The translations under genes and the position numbers were made by a program. From positions 32,852,054 through 32,916,053 of the forward strand of contig OY365806.1 of the NCBI GenBank assembly GCA_959347315.1: a stretch of 64,000 bases of DNA, given 5' to 3'. Positions 13,228 through 32,904 of the stretch are shown in pieces. Each line of letters begins with the position of its first letter. Position 1 is the stretch's first letter. The notes under the pieces are model-generated. The model searched no databases. It was given only the letters and a program-made list of their open reading frames with translations, and was not told the DNA's origin. The DNA is from Bimastos eiseni (Eukaryota > Annelida > Clitellata > Crassiclitellata > Lumbricidae).

Positions 13228-13904
13228 CCGCAAAAGATTTATTCAATCATAAAATACGCTAAAATCCACCTTTACTTACCTTTCTGTGTTTTACTACAAT
13301 CCTCTAAAATCATCCACTGGTTGCACTCTGCCAGTGCCAGTCCCAAGCCTGGATAAATGAGAAAAGCAACGCTAATGATCCTTGATATAACAGTGTCGCA
13401 ACTAACCTACAATCGTCTGCAAGTTCACGACTTGAATATCAAGATACTTGTACAGAAATCAACACCAATGTCAAGAACCCATTATATGAAATAGCTTCAT
13501 ATGAAATAGCCTCATCTGAAAAAATCTGCGATGTAATTCAAGGCTTGTATAAACAAAATTATAAGTATAGATTCCTTGCATGCTTTCTGGGGAAAAAAAC
13601 GAATTTTTTGTGGCATGCAGCTTTGCTTATGATGGGTTTCACTTTTGATAAAGCTCGCGTCCATCTGGTGTTCGAGGTATAAAGAAGAATTTTTAATGGC
13701 ATGGATCTCCCATGTGGCATATTATATATTTTTTACACGATGCGATGGAACATATTTAAGCTAAGTAATGTTAAATGATTCAATTTCTAAGACATTGTAA
13801 AAAAAATGTCCATTGAAATTCAATTATATCACGACAGTCTGTAGTGTGGCCTGTGCTGTGTTTGTCTGCCTGTAATAGACAGACCGTCAGTAAATCTAGG
13901 GGTA

Positions 13905-14180
13905 CAAAAAACCAAGATTTTTTAAAATCAAAACTTGTTTTTTGGTTTTATTTAGTTTTAGTTTTCCTTTGGCTTTTGTCACAACAGTTTTGTTATAAAA
14001 AGCATGAAACACAGCATGAAAGAGTTCTAAATCGTTTAAAAAAATTAATGTAGCTTGATTTTGGACTGAATAATACACAATTAGCAATATAATAGTAATG
14101 TTAGTAAATTGAATTAAATGTCATTTTCGTATCTTTTGGTTTTTTGTAAATAACCAAAAACCAACACGTTTGCAACCCTG
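13905..14180. mobile_element. hAT-like MITE, family B
   Basis: One end, read on the minus strand, begins cagggttgcaaacgtgttgg. The copy at 44793 begins cagggctgcaaacatgttgg. The interiors of the two copies also align (ggttatttacaaa and cacaacagttttgttataaa-type segments). A CAGGG-start terminus suggests hAT. The other end is degraded and there is no coding content. Confidence 0.55.
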
Positions 14181-14309
14181 ATAAAATCTGTTGCTGACAT
14201 AGTGAGTCAGTGACATCTTTAACTATTCCCAAAAATATTCTAATCATTCACTAGCTGCACTGACAAAAGGAACAATATTAATAAATAACTCAGTTGAGTG
14301 CAATGATCG

Positions 14310-14543
14310 CTAGTTCTTGAACCGCTCTTCACTCCATGGGTTGTGATGCAGGGTAGACCATTCCTTCAGGTAGACCCAAAGACCACCGAGTGGATCAGAT
14401 GTCGCCAATGCACAATTATATATGTATGCTTTGCCTGGGGTGCCTCTTTCGCTTTTCTCAAAATCTGTGCCTTCTCGCATTGCTTTGTGCACTGGCAGGC
14501 TAACTGCCTGTGAACGGTTCATCCTACCAAAGACATTCCACAA
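14310..14543 (-). CDS. Small ORF of unknown identity
   Basis: A 77-residue minus-strand frame with few suspicious codons and a charged, aromatic-rich C-terminus ending EWSTLHHNPWSEERFKN. An acceptor-like tattgtatttaag lies just upstream, near 14547. I do not recognise the family. It could be a single-exon small gene, a terminal exon of an unseen gene or a repeat-derived frame. There is no neighbour with which it clearly belongs. Confidence 0.25.
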   Translation of the reverse strand: MWNVFGRMNRSQAVSLPVHKAMREGTDFEKSERGTPGKAYIYNCALATSDPLGGLWVYLKEWSTLHHNPWSEERFKN

Positions 14544-14547
14544 TGCT

Positions 14548-15189
14548 TAAATACAATAGGACAGAAATTTTTTTACATTACCCACAAAGTATGCCTAAAG
14601 TAAGTGCATGCTCTTTTGTCCTGTCTTTACCAATCATCAGTTTGATTTTAAACCATGGAAATAACTTCTACTCACGAGTTGAGTTGTTAATTTCATGTCT
14701 TTAAAGTCTTATTTAGCTTAGTATTCTGATTGATTAGAGTCAGTCTGTTTATTTACATGTCGGACAGTTTCTGTGCACTTTAAAGTCTAACAAATGTTTG
14801 CTTTTGTCATTCTGCATACTTCACTTCTCTATGGGTTCTTGTCTTACTATCTGTCTACCAGTCTGACGGCTTCTGCTTATTTTTTCTATTCCACTTCTCT
14901 CAGAGAAATGGTCTGCAACAATTTCTCTATGGGTCTTTTTGAAATTAACCAAATACATCATTTTTTGCACTATAGACTTTTTGAATAATTATTGAACCCC
15001 TCAAGAGGCATGCAGCTCAAGCAGAGAATATGAAAGATAAACCATACATGGACTACTAGTGTTGCTGCTTAAATGTTTAAATCATGTAAATAAACCAAGA
15101 CCCAACGGTATAGGCATACATCTGAAGATTACAATAAGTATAAATTCCATTTAGCAACTTCTGATCTAGAATAATCACAGCATTTTTCT
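14548..15189. other. Intergenic, nothing recognised
   Basis: AT-rich DNA between the small ORF and a SINE. Only short chance ORFs are present and I see no repeat match within the window. Confidence 0.4.
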
Positions 15190-15424
15190 TTATTGAACTT
15201 GAAATTTCAATAATATCGCCCTTCTTTCAACATCCTTTGCTCAGAAGTGCACATGCCTCAACGGCACAATTGCAGTTGTACTGCATAGCAATTGTGCACG
15301 AAGGACTTGCACAAAGTCCCTACACAATGACTGACGCCTTGGACGAGGGTTGAACCCGCTCACTCAGTGCACACTGAATGTTACAGGCCGACTGCCCTAA
15401 CTAATCAGCCATTGTGCCACACAC
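15190..15424 (-). repeat. tRNA-derived SINE, inverted copy
   Basis: On the minus strand the 5' part has a tRNA-like start (gctgattagttagggcag) and a B-box-like gagcgggttcaaccctcg, followed by a body ending in a ttgaaagaagggcgatatt-type tail. The same body is seen at 41225-41440 (plus) and the tRNA-like head at 27285-27380. Confidence 0.65.
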
Positions 15425-16093
15425 ATGTAGTACAAACTCTTAAAGTCATTGACTGATAAGCGTTCAGCAATTGCTACTCATCTCACGAGGAGAAAGAGAG
15501 AGCGAGGGTAGGTAGTGGTTGCTTGTATTTGCTAACACTAGGGCAGTGTAACATGAACAAAATCTTAAAAAACAAGCTACAATGTAACAGCTGACTGCTG
15601 TAAAATACCACATCGCCTCTCTTTTTCTCCATCCATTGGTTTTGTGACAATTTAATAAAAATGCTCAACACAGCTGCTTCAAAATTATGGTACTTTTAAT
15701 ATTTTCATTAAATATCACGTCAATATAATCTGGGTGCCCCATGAGCTATGGAATAATTCACAGATAAGAAAGAAGAAAAGTACTGATGAAAATGAAATAT
15801 TTTCTGCTTATTATATTATATACAATTATACAAGTGTACAAAACTATCTCTTCAAGCCTTAACTCAATAATTTGAATTTCTTTCTCTTATGAGACTAATA
15901 TGTGTTAACATGTCTTCGCTGGGACCTATTCAGCCAGGAGCCAAGTTTCACAAAGTGATTCGAGATGTTGTCATGACTTATTGACATCTGGTGCGAAGAT
16001 GCAAGAAACACCCAAGTCTAGACTGTTGTAGTGACCAATTTATAGAAGACTTAGTGTAAGCTCAAAGGTCTATCTTGAAGTATGCACACTGAC

Positions 16094-24870
<8,777 letters not shown>

Positions 24871-24999
24871 CTATAACATAACGAATGATGTTATAAGATA
24901 ACAGAGAGCAACATAACAGGGCAGCATAAGATAAAATATAAAATAAGATATATTAGTCATTTTTAAAATACATTGTTCTAAAAACTGCATTGGTATTTG

Positions 25000-25187
25000 A
25001 CAGGAGCCGATACACAAAGAAATAAAAGTTGAAGAGACAATTGAGAATGTCAGAGATTTTGTTTACCTGGGCAGTCTAATAACATGGGACAATAATTGTA
25101 CAAAGAATATAAAGGCCAAACTAGCACAGGCAAAAGGAGTTATGGTGGGTCTAAACAATATATGGAATGTCAAGCACATCACTTATA
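25000..25187 (+). pseudogene. LINE reverse-transcriptase fragment, 5' piece
   Basis: The plus frame reads RDFVYLGSLITWDNNCTKNI followed by KAKLAQAKG and NNIWNVKHIT. This is the region downstream of the RT active site in non-LTR retrotransposons. It stops where a mariner element has inserted (25188) and resumes at 26062. Confidence 0.7.
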
Positions 25188-26059
25188 CACCATGGTTCAA
25201 TAAAAAGTAAGCCAAACTTTGACTACCAAATACTCATAGAAAAACATGTCAAATATCCAGAGAAACCGGAATTCATCAGTCCAGTGTTATTCGAATAATC
25301 CATAATGACCTTCAACTCAAGTGCCTTAAGAAGAAACCAGCACAGGAACCGACAGAAGTTAATCGTCTGACACGTTTGAACAGATCAAGACAACTGTTGA
25401 GAAAATATCATCGTCATATGACTATCTTCTTTGCTGACGGGAAGTTGTCAACCATTGCACGACCAAGCAACACCCAGAATGATCGCCTGGACGTCAAGAT
25501 TGGCACTAAAAAATGAAGGTCACTAGAAACAGACTGTTGCATAAGTCCAAGTCAGTCATGGTGTTCGTTGCTGTTTTGACGCTTGGTCGTTTCCATATGC
25601 TGTTCATTGATCCGGGAGTAAAAATAACGGAGATACACCAAACTTCATTTCTCCCACATTATGGCCTCCGAACAGTCCAGATTTAAATCCTGTCGACTAC
25701 AAAGTGTGGAGCATAATGCAAGTCTGATCCAAGTCTACCCGATAGTAATCCATGATGTAAACGATCAGAAGCGATGCTTGTTGGAAGTGTGGGATGGTCT
25801 GGATCAGACGATAATCGACAATGTTGTTTCCCAATTGCCCCAACGCCGCCAAGCTTGCGTGCAAGCAGAATGATGAAATTTTGAACATCTTCTTTAATTA
25901 AATAATCAGACCATAATACTGAGAGTTTCTTTAAAAAAAATTAAATACTGTTTCATGTTAGAAGTAGGTTTACTATGTTACAAAATCTAAGAGAAAATTG
26001 TCAGGCATTTGAAATATATGAAATAAACAGCTTGGCTTACTTTTCATTGAACCACAGTG
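25188..26059 (+). pseudogene. Mariner/Tc1-like transposon, degraded, inserted in a LINE
   Basis: The termini are inverted. The left is caccatggttcaataaaaag and the right, reverse-complemented, is cactgtggttcaatgaaaag, each followed by taagccaa. Both are flanked by the TA duplication (25186-25187, 26060-26061). Internal plus-strand frames carry transposase pieces: RLTRLNRSRQLLRK, FFADGKLSTIARPSNTQNDR and, near the end, a segment around VWDGLDQTIIDNVVSQ. Several stops and frameshifts and an internal deletion remove the middle of the catalytic domain. It is a non-functional copy. Confidence 0.85.
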
Positions 26060-26061
26060 TA

Positions 26062-26540
26062 GAACTAAACTTAACATCCTTAAAACATGTGTATTTAGTA
26101 CGCAATGTATGCTTGCGAAACATAGACAATTAAAGTCTGATCAGGACAAAATACTGGTATTTGAAATGTACTGCTATAGGAGAATACTACACTTGAACTC
26201 GACAATGAAGGTGACAAATAAGTAGGTTAGACGAAGACTGGAAATAAAGGAGGATTTAATGCAAAATATTATTAGAAGAAAATTAAGCGTCTTTGGACAC
26301 ATAAGTAAAATTAATGACAAAAGGAAAGTAAAAAAACTGTGATGATGGGAGTTATGAAGGAAAAAAGGGCAACGCAGAAGACCCAACAGAGAGGGGTTTG
26401 ACGATATTATGGAATGGTGCATAATGAACTTTCAACGTTTAAGAATAGTGGCATAAGACAGGGAACTATGGAAACAGATGATAAAACTTGCATTGGACAC
26501 CTACAGGCCTTTGACCCATGGACCAAGATGATGATGGTAC
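26062..26540 (+). pseudogene. LINE reverse-transcriptase fragment, 3' piece
   Basis: This continues the LINE interrupted at 25188. Frames read FEMYCYRRILHLNSTMKVTN, then IIRRKLSVFGHISKIND and a tail with PLTHGPR. It ends in an atgatgatgg short repeat, a typical tail for this LINE group. Several stops are present. The 3' end touches the hAT-like MITE at 26548. Confidence 0.7.
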
Positions 26541-26547
26541 CATATAA

Positions 26548-27232
26548 TAGGGCATAACCGGAAATCGCCTCGGACATTCGCCTCGGCCAAATATTGGACT
26601 ATTCGGAAGTATTCGCCTCGGCAAATATTACACCAGCAAATAGCTAAAAATAACTTTTTTGCTAAAATAATTTTTTTTGCTAAAATAATTTGTTTTCATC
26701 AAATAAATTTAGGACAAACGGACTTACTTATAAGTTATTGATTATTTAAACAAGAACTTAACATTCCATTGAATTTTCTTTAAAATAATGATGTTAATTT
26801 ATATATTTTAATTTCTTTTGGCTGCATTCCTCTGGTGGCAACCAAATCAGTAATTTTCCCACTTGAATTGGCTCCACCCACTTTCTGGTAAACATTAGAG
26901 TAAAGACATCGTTGATAACTTCATATTTCAAAACAAGATTTTATAACAAGGTTTTACATTTTTTCACAAATAAAGTTATTAAATAATAAATATATTGTTA
27001 TAGCCTAGAGTGCGATAATACGCTATATGAAGGATATTGCTATAGACTCTGCATTGACTAAATATAGTTATCCGCGGCTGTGCAAGTGGCAGGTTAACTA
27101 CGCTTTCCTCTGTCTGGTACTCGTTGGCCAGATTTGCCGCTACTATTCGGTTCGCACCCGGATCCGGCAAATAGTGCATCCAAATACTCGGATTCGGTAC
27201 TCGGTGGAAATTGTCTACTAGATTATGCCCTA
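26548..27232 (+). mobile_element. hAT-like MITE, family A, longer copy
   Basis: It begins tagggcataaccggaaatcg and ends gattatgcccta, giving TIRs with tagggcataa. The flanks ccatataa (26540-26547) and ccaaataa (27233-27240) agree at 7 of 8 bases, consistent with an 8-bp duplication. Internal motifs cggttcgcacccggatccgg and tactcggtggaaattgtcta match the other family copies. At 685 bp it is the longest of the four. It has no transposase. Confidence 0.75.
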
Positions 27233-27284
27233 CCAAATAAGTCTCTTAAGTAGTGTATATATTTTATTATATATAAATGTGGCA

Positions 27285-27380
27285 TGGTGTTTGATTGGTT
27301 AGAGCGTTCGGCCTGTAATGCGTGCGTTGAGGAAGCGAGTTCGACTCACGTCCGAGGCGTCACTGTGTAAGGATATCAAA
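27285..27380 (+). repeat. tRNA-derived SINE head
   Basis: An A-box-like tgattggttagagcg and a B-box-like gcgagttcgactcacgtcc are spaced as in a tRNA-derived RNA polymerase III promoter. They are followed by gtcactgtgtaagga, shared with 41225-41440. The body is truncated here. Confidence 0.6.
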
Positions 27381-27399
27381 TAACAGTAATCGTGAAGAA

Positions 27400-28465
27400 T
27401 ACATTCTCTATAGTAAACAATATGGCCACCCTGAATGCACTCAAATAGAGCATTCCAGCCACATCCCATAATGCAATGTACTAAGTAGGTAAAGAACACC
27501 AACATAAACACAATTTACCTAATATATTGAGAGAGACAAAATTTATATCTAGCACAGCATTGTCCAAATAAACAACACAGGAATCAAATTATCACACTTC
27601 CTATTCATTCGTGTCATCTCAAAATTGCTTCTTGTGTGGAGTCTGTGAGTTTAAGCTGTCAGTAATTACATTTTGTAAGTTAAACTAGTTCTTTTGGATG
27701 TGCAAATCCTTACCAGAACATGCTGCTCACAATGTCAGAAACTTACTCTGCTCTGATTTGCCTAGTAAAATAAAGTCGTTTTGTTTACTTACTTAGTGCA
27801 TTGCATTTTGATATATGACTGGATAGGCGTCAGAGGTCTACTTGAGCACTTTAGAGGGGCCGCCATATTGCTTACTATGAGGAATGTATTTGCAATAACC
27901 ATTATTTGTAACAAAATAATATGTTTTACCTCCATGAAAACAGCATTTTCGTAAGTTCTTACCTACAGTAATCTTAGGTTTTAGCATAATTAATTATTTC
28001 CAGTTTCACCCTCTTAGGTTTTAGCATAATAAATTATAAACATCAACAATATACAGTTTTCCCTTTGAACACAGTTGCTAGTTGAAACAGAATCTGGACT
28101 GATAGAAAGAATTGGCTTAAATAGAAACTGGATCAGTGAAAGCAGATCTTCTTAAATAGAAGCAGGATTGCTGAAAAGATTCTGGCTTAAATAGAAGCTT
28201 GATGGACATAAGAATTCTTGTGAAATTGAAGTGAGATCGATGCAAAGGCTGTATTAGGTGATTCTGTTCATTAGTCCAGCTTCCACTTGAATGGCATCCT
28301 TTTCATCAACAATTTGGTCTGGTTTATAAAACTATTCCTAAAACATTCAAACAAGAATTAAATAATTACTTATGCTAAAACATAAGAGGATGAATGGCAT
28401 CATTTATTACGCTAAAACCTAAGAGGATAATAATCAAAATAAATAATTATGCCAAAACCTGACAT
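27400..28465. mobile_element. Foldback-like element with internal minisatellite
   Basis: Outer segments include caatatggccaccctgaatg with gcactcaaatagagcattcc (27420s) and, in the opposite orientation, cttacttagtgcattgcatt with ggggccgccatattgcttac (27790-27890). Inner arms at about 27975-28040 (tcttaggttttagcataata) and 28370-28460 (gctaaaacctaagaggataa) are inverted. Between them are six or so ~35-bp units like ggcttaaatagaagctt-gat. Related pieces occur at 12535-12740, 32780-32900, 42120-44010 and 48600-48670. Confidence 0.6.
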
Positions 28466-28467
28466 TA

Positions 28468-29508
28468 CTACGGAAGCCCAGCGGTGACATACGATTATTT
28501 TTATTTATCTAGTGCGCACTAGATAAATCTGACATAAATCAATGCCAAGAATTAATAGTCTAATGAAAATCTCTTTTTAAGTTTAAAAAACAAGAATAAT
28601 AATAAATTATGACTTTCGAGCTTCGTGTACCGCGGAACTTTCTTTCTGCCTCTGCAGATTCTAACTTATAGTACATGCTTTTATTATCAATAGGAAACAA
28701 TCGCTTGGACTATTGTTAATCTTCTTTGGACCCCCTCAGACCTGTCTTGTGTGTGCTTGATCTGTGGCATCAGTAGGCCTACATAAGTTTATGTTTAGAG
28801 CATCTGTTGCAGGCTCTCCAAATTTTGTAGCAGCATTTTTGGCCTTATACCGGTCTACCTCCAAGCCTTTCTCACACTAACTATGGTATGCGCAATTCAT
28901 CGGCCTTTGCGCTCAGCACCTGTTTGCTTGCACTGAGCTGGGAATATTGCAGCGAGTTGTAGCTTAATGATAAGGCCATGGTCTTTATTGAGCTACATGC
29001 CGAGTTTATGGAATGGTCCTGTATTAATATTCAACAACATAACTGTACTTGAATAATCCCATACCTACAAAGTTCAGAAGTGCTCACAGACAACTTTAGC
29101 CGAGCGCTTTGTACAAGGTCACAAGACAGTAGCTTTGACTCCTTTGAGTAGGTTAAAGCCTGCAAGCAAGACATGGAACATAATCATGTCTCACCACTAG
29201 TAAAAATAAAATAATGGTAAGAGGACTGTGTGAACTTTACAATAATATTGACTATGTAGGAAGAAAAATTGGACCAAATTTCGAGGCCACTATATTGTTT
29301 TCTAAGCTTAAAAAGAGATTTTCACTAGGATATTCTTGGCATTGATGTATGTCAGCCATTTTGCATAGATTTATCTAGTGCGCACTAGATATTATCTAGT
29401 GCACACTAGAAAATTATCTAGTACGCAATATAGTTTTCTAGTGCGTACTAGAAACTAGAAACTCAGATAAATAAAAATAATCGTATGTCACACGTTGGGC
29501 TTCCGTAG
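28468..29508. mobile_element. DNA transposon-like element with long TIRs and palindromic arrays
   Basis: The element begins ctacggaagcccagcg and ends cgttgggcttccgtag, flanked by the 4-bp duplication ATTA (28464-28467, 29509-29512). The TIRs extend at least 110 bp, with matching gtgacatacgattattttta and aatgccaagaat segments. The right arm holds several tandem palindromes of the type ctagtgcgcactag. There is no coding sequence inside. I cannot assign a superfamily with confidence. Confidence 0.7.
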
Positions 29509-29512
29509 ATTA

Positions 29513-30479
29513 ACCTAACCTACTACAGGGAAATGCATTGTAGAGATTAGCTGGCGAGTAGCATCACTATATTCTATCAAAGTCAAAAAACAATCTTTAC
29601 TTAGTGATCAATGATTCTGTATTAGCGATTAATCTACCACAAACGGATTGTAACGATTACCAAAAGTATTGGAGAAATGTGTAGGATGGAAGTCACTATT
29701 CAAACCGTCACATCTCCCATACCCATTTGCATGCATTCTGCCATTCGGAGATCGTTCAAATCATCCATAGACATACAACCATACTACGTGCGTCAAAAAC
29801 CATGCACATATGTTCACACATAAAATACAGCTAACCTCGCTGGATCACTTCCGTCATTGCTGTCACACGTTAACAATCATTTAAACTCCTTCACGAACTC
29901 TTCGAGTACGCTGCAAGTTCGAATATGTGCCAGCCTTTCGCAATAAAACTTTAACGAAAGAGGCCTTTACAGAATGCAGCAGGATGGGGTGTGTGTCAAT
30001 TATGTACTTTGGTCACTCGAACACCACCGTCAAGCTGTCGTTTGGAGTAGATGGAAATCTTAGTAACGGAACAACCAAACCACCAGTATAGCGTCGTGTT
30101 CGACCATAGCTTATAAATTATTAATTGTCAATTAAATTAAATAAGTTCCCAATGGCGAACACTCTCCGTTCTTACATCATCACTGCATTTTCCTACCACG
30201 AAGGATGTCCGGCTGGCAAGCAGCTCGCCTTCTAGCGGCTGTTCGCAACCAATCCTTGGCCAATTCTATAGCGCTGCATTTACACCCATTTCGCATTGTC
30301 ATTTGAAGGACCTAAAATAGCTAAGAATAGGTCAAATAGATTCCTTGTATTTTGCCTATTATTGATTTATTGCCGCTTGCAAACAGCCTTGAAACAGGTC
30401 GTTGGATTAGACGTCCTTGTAATGTAATGTAATATAATGTATAAATTCTACAATATGCAAGAAACAATTAATCCAGGAA
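29513..30479. other. Possible promoter region of the BCL11-like gene
   Basis: No transposon similarity is seen from about 29,550 to 30,400 and no long ORF. The stretch 30,200-30,300 is relatively GC-rich. By position it may hold the 5' UTR and promoter of the minus-strand BCL11-like gene, but I see no decisive motif. Confidence 0.25.
29836..29857 (-). CDS. Candidate first coding exon of the BCL11-like gene
   Basis: The minus strand reads ATG ACG GAA GTG ATC CAG CGA G and then a gttag donor. Its end phase (one extra base) is exactly what the next known exon (24870) needs. It lies upstream in a stretch without recognisable transposons. The match rests only on phase and position. The known family N-terminus (basic, MSRRKQ-like) is absent, so this remains speculative. 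Confidence 0.2.
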
Positions 30480-31495
30480 ACTGGCTCCACCACATCTGCT
30501 CTGACTCATGAAATTCTAGATATGTTAAGAGAAGAGCTCTATGTACGTCTTATCTCGCTGGACTGCTCCCGTGCCTTTGATACGGTTAGGCACTCCTACC
30601 AGTCCTATCTCAGCAACTTGCTCTTTTGTCATTACCTGATTTTTTGTATAATTGGATCTTATCACTTTTGCAAAACCGTCAGCATTGTACCAAAATTCAA
30701 GGCCAAGCATCTGCCTTATGTAAAATTAATGCTAGTATCATACAGGGATCTGGGCTTGGAACGCCTAACTGTGGCGACTATTTCTTGTCTGAAACCTGTG
30801 CATCACAGCAATAGAATGCTTTTTTTAAATATGCAGACGACAGTTGCATTCTGATACCCGCTTCCGCTATAGACATTGTACAGACTCTGCATTTGAAAAT
30901 GTAGCTACATGGTCACTTACTTGCAATCTCAAGCTCAATGGTAATAAGTCTAAAGAAATTATATTTAGGCGTCCACGATCTAAGTTACCAAATCTCCCAC
31001 ACCCTAGCTATACCAGGTGTGGAATGGGTACGTGGTATCAGCTGTTATATTAGGGGTACCCAATATATTTATGAGGTCGTTGATTACCGATAGACTTGGT
31101 TTTGACCCACATATTGACCGGTTCTGTATAAAGGCCAGTCATTGCAGCCAATCACTCTATGCGTAGTGCATGCGCATCCTTGTTGCTCACGGTCTGTCGG
31201 GGACGCGCTTATATGATGTAGTTCGGGCTACCTCGCTTTCCCGCCTCCTCAATGCTTCCTCTGCACGGTCAGGCTTTGCTAATGCTGGCCAGAGAATGCG
31301 TCTCAACGCAATTGTAAAGAAACTGATACGGCTCAAATTTCTGCCTTTTGATCAGATGACTTTTGACGGCCTCTGTGGTCGTGGAGATTCCTCTTTTCTC
31401 TTCTGTGCTATACAATCCTTGCCACGTTCTAAGTTGTCCTTTACCACCTGTAAAGAGTGGAAATACAAAGGGTTCAGGCTATCAGATGGGTTAAG
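30480..31495 (+). pseudogene. Non-LTR retrotransposon (LINE) reverse-transcriptase pseudogene
   Basis: Frames shift among three plus registers. They read LISLDCSRAFDTVRH (RT motif 3 region), LPDFLYNWILSLLQNRQHCT, INASIIQGSGLGTPN, a KYADDS motif (the RT YADD box), WSLTCNLKLNGNKSKEIIF and later HGLSGTRLYDVVRATSLSRL. Domain order is that of an ORF2 RT of the Jockey/I/CR1 type. At least five frameshifts or stops are present. The endonuclease is not seen. Confidence 0.85.
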
Positions 31496-31499
31496 ATGA

Positions 31500-31900
31500 C
31501 GAAAAGGGTTAGGAAAGGGAATGCAGGATTGTTAAGGAGGAAAAGGAGGAAGAAGTCGTAGGGAAGGATTATGGAATAGGGAAAAGGAGAAGTGTGACGA
31601 TGAGTGCACGATGATGGAGAATAGGCTCTCAAGAGGGTGAGGAGTATGAAAAGGAGGATGAGCCGGTAGGAGGATTAAGTGGTTAGGGTAGCGTGAGAAG
31701 TAAGAGGAAGGGGAGAAAGTTGGGAAAAGGTGATCGAGTGAGAACAAAAGGGAGTGAATAGAAATAACAGAAGACCGGAGAAAGAGAAGAGGAATTAGAG
31801 ATGAGGAGGATTAGATTGAGGAAAGGTGAATGAAACTGAATGAAGTGGTGGAAAGAGATGCCAGGAATTCGAAGAAAAAGAAGGAAGGTGAGTAAGTATG
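31500..31900. repeat. Purine-rich low-complexity tract
   Basis: About 400 bp of gga/gaa-rich sequence on the plus strand follows the LINE pseudogene. It has no coding meaning. Confidence 0.6.
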
Positions 31901-32349
31901 AACACTAAGGAATAGGAAGAAAATGTGAAGATACATGTATACCTAGATTATGTCAGTCCGTTTATGCATTGGCACACTTTTACACCTATTCACTCGAAAC
32001 CTTCGCCGTTCGCTCGGGGAACACCGACTCAGTAGAAGGGTCGGTGAACCCGCGGCCGCAGTCTTCCTGCTCTCCAGGGTCAAAAGCCTGTTTAAACCCG
32101 GACAACGACGTGTACCCCAGCTAGTTCGAAATAAGAGTCATGACTCAGTTGTCGTTACCGAACGGACGTTCCGAAAGTGTTTTATTGGAACAAATGCGTT
32201 CCGAGGGTTCCATTGCATTTTGAGCAGTGGGAAAGCAGACACAGGATTTCGAGAGCAGTTGAAACGCCATTCCCACCCACTTTAAACCCTGCCTAGGTTT
32301 TTTTCAAACAAGCTTTCAGGTAACCCATCATATAGGATTATATATAACC

Positions 32350-32364
32350 GGGGGGGGGGGGGGG
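32350..32364 (+). repeat. Homopolymer of 15 G
   Basis: An uninterrupted run of 15 G is followed by cgcgag. It is unusual in this AT-rich window and is also a place where assembly length could be wrong. Confidence 0.9.
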
Positions 32365-32439
32365 CGCGAGTCCGTGACATGAAATGGGCTCCCTACCACG
32401 CTTCGACAAATATCTATTAATCAGTCTGTCTCGTTTCTC

Positions 32440-32530
32440 ACTACTCTTAAGACTGTTCTGTTCGGCCGGGGTTGAGCTAGGAGCGCTTCTGAGTAGGCAT
32501 ACTTGAAGGGGCACCATATAACATATAACA
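32440..32530 (+). repeat. SINE-like repeat, family C (plus)
   Basis: cttaagactgttctgttcgg ... ggagcgcttctgagtaggca followed by ggggcaccatataac matches 34605-34735 in inverse orientation. Only the common 3' part can be defined. An AT microsatellite follows at 32535-32583. Confidence 0.55.
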
Positions 32531-32534
32531 AATT

Positions 32535-32583
32535 ATATATATATATATATATTATACAGTATATATATATATATATATATACA
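32535..32583. repeat. AT microsatellite
   Basis: Two (TA)n runs are separated by ttatacag-like sequence, directly after the SINE-like repeat. Confidence 0.85.
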
Positions 32584-32779
32584 ATATGCAGCAACATTTG
32601 TAAATTGTTCTGACTCACTACACAATGGCTCGAGTTGTACGACCCTTCGGTTCCAAGGCACGTCTGAAGTTATCAGATAGATCTAAATGATTCTCTATTA
32701 AATTCTCGCAATATGCATGCTTTTCTTTCATATAATCGGAAACAAATGACACAATGAGGATTTCGTTGGCAGTTATGTG

Positions 32780-32900
32780 TTTCTTGATGAAACTATTTTA
32801 AAGTGCAAGTAGAACTTGGATCGATGAAACTATTTTAACGTTTTATTGTAAGCTGGATTGATGAAAAACTCATACTTAAGTAGAAGTTTGATTGATGCTC
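32780..32900 (+). repeat. Dispersed ~35-bp minisatellite
   Basis: Three units with ggat(c/t)gatgaaact or ggattgatgaaaaact belong to the family also seen at 12535-12740, 28090-28310, 43610-43690 and 43800-44000. Confidence 0.55.
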
Positions 32901-32904
32901 AAAC

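Noticed and set aside
27285..27360. A functional tRNA gene
   Set aside because: A- and B-box-like words are present but the cloverleaf does not close, and the sequence recurs as a SINE head elsewhere in the window.
28500..29460. A CRISPR-like array from the repeated ctagtgcgcactag palindromes
   Set aside because: This is animal DNA; the palindromes are adjacent, lack regular spacers and lie within a transposon terminal repeat.
31950..32285. 111-codon plus-strand ORF with GC-rich sequence
   Set aside because: No recognisable domain, no splice or promoter support; it lies in repeat debris.
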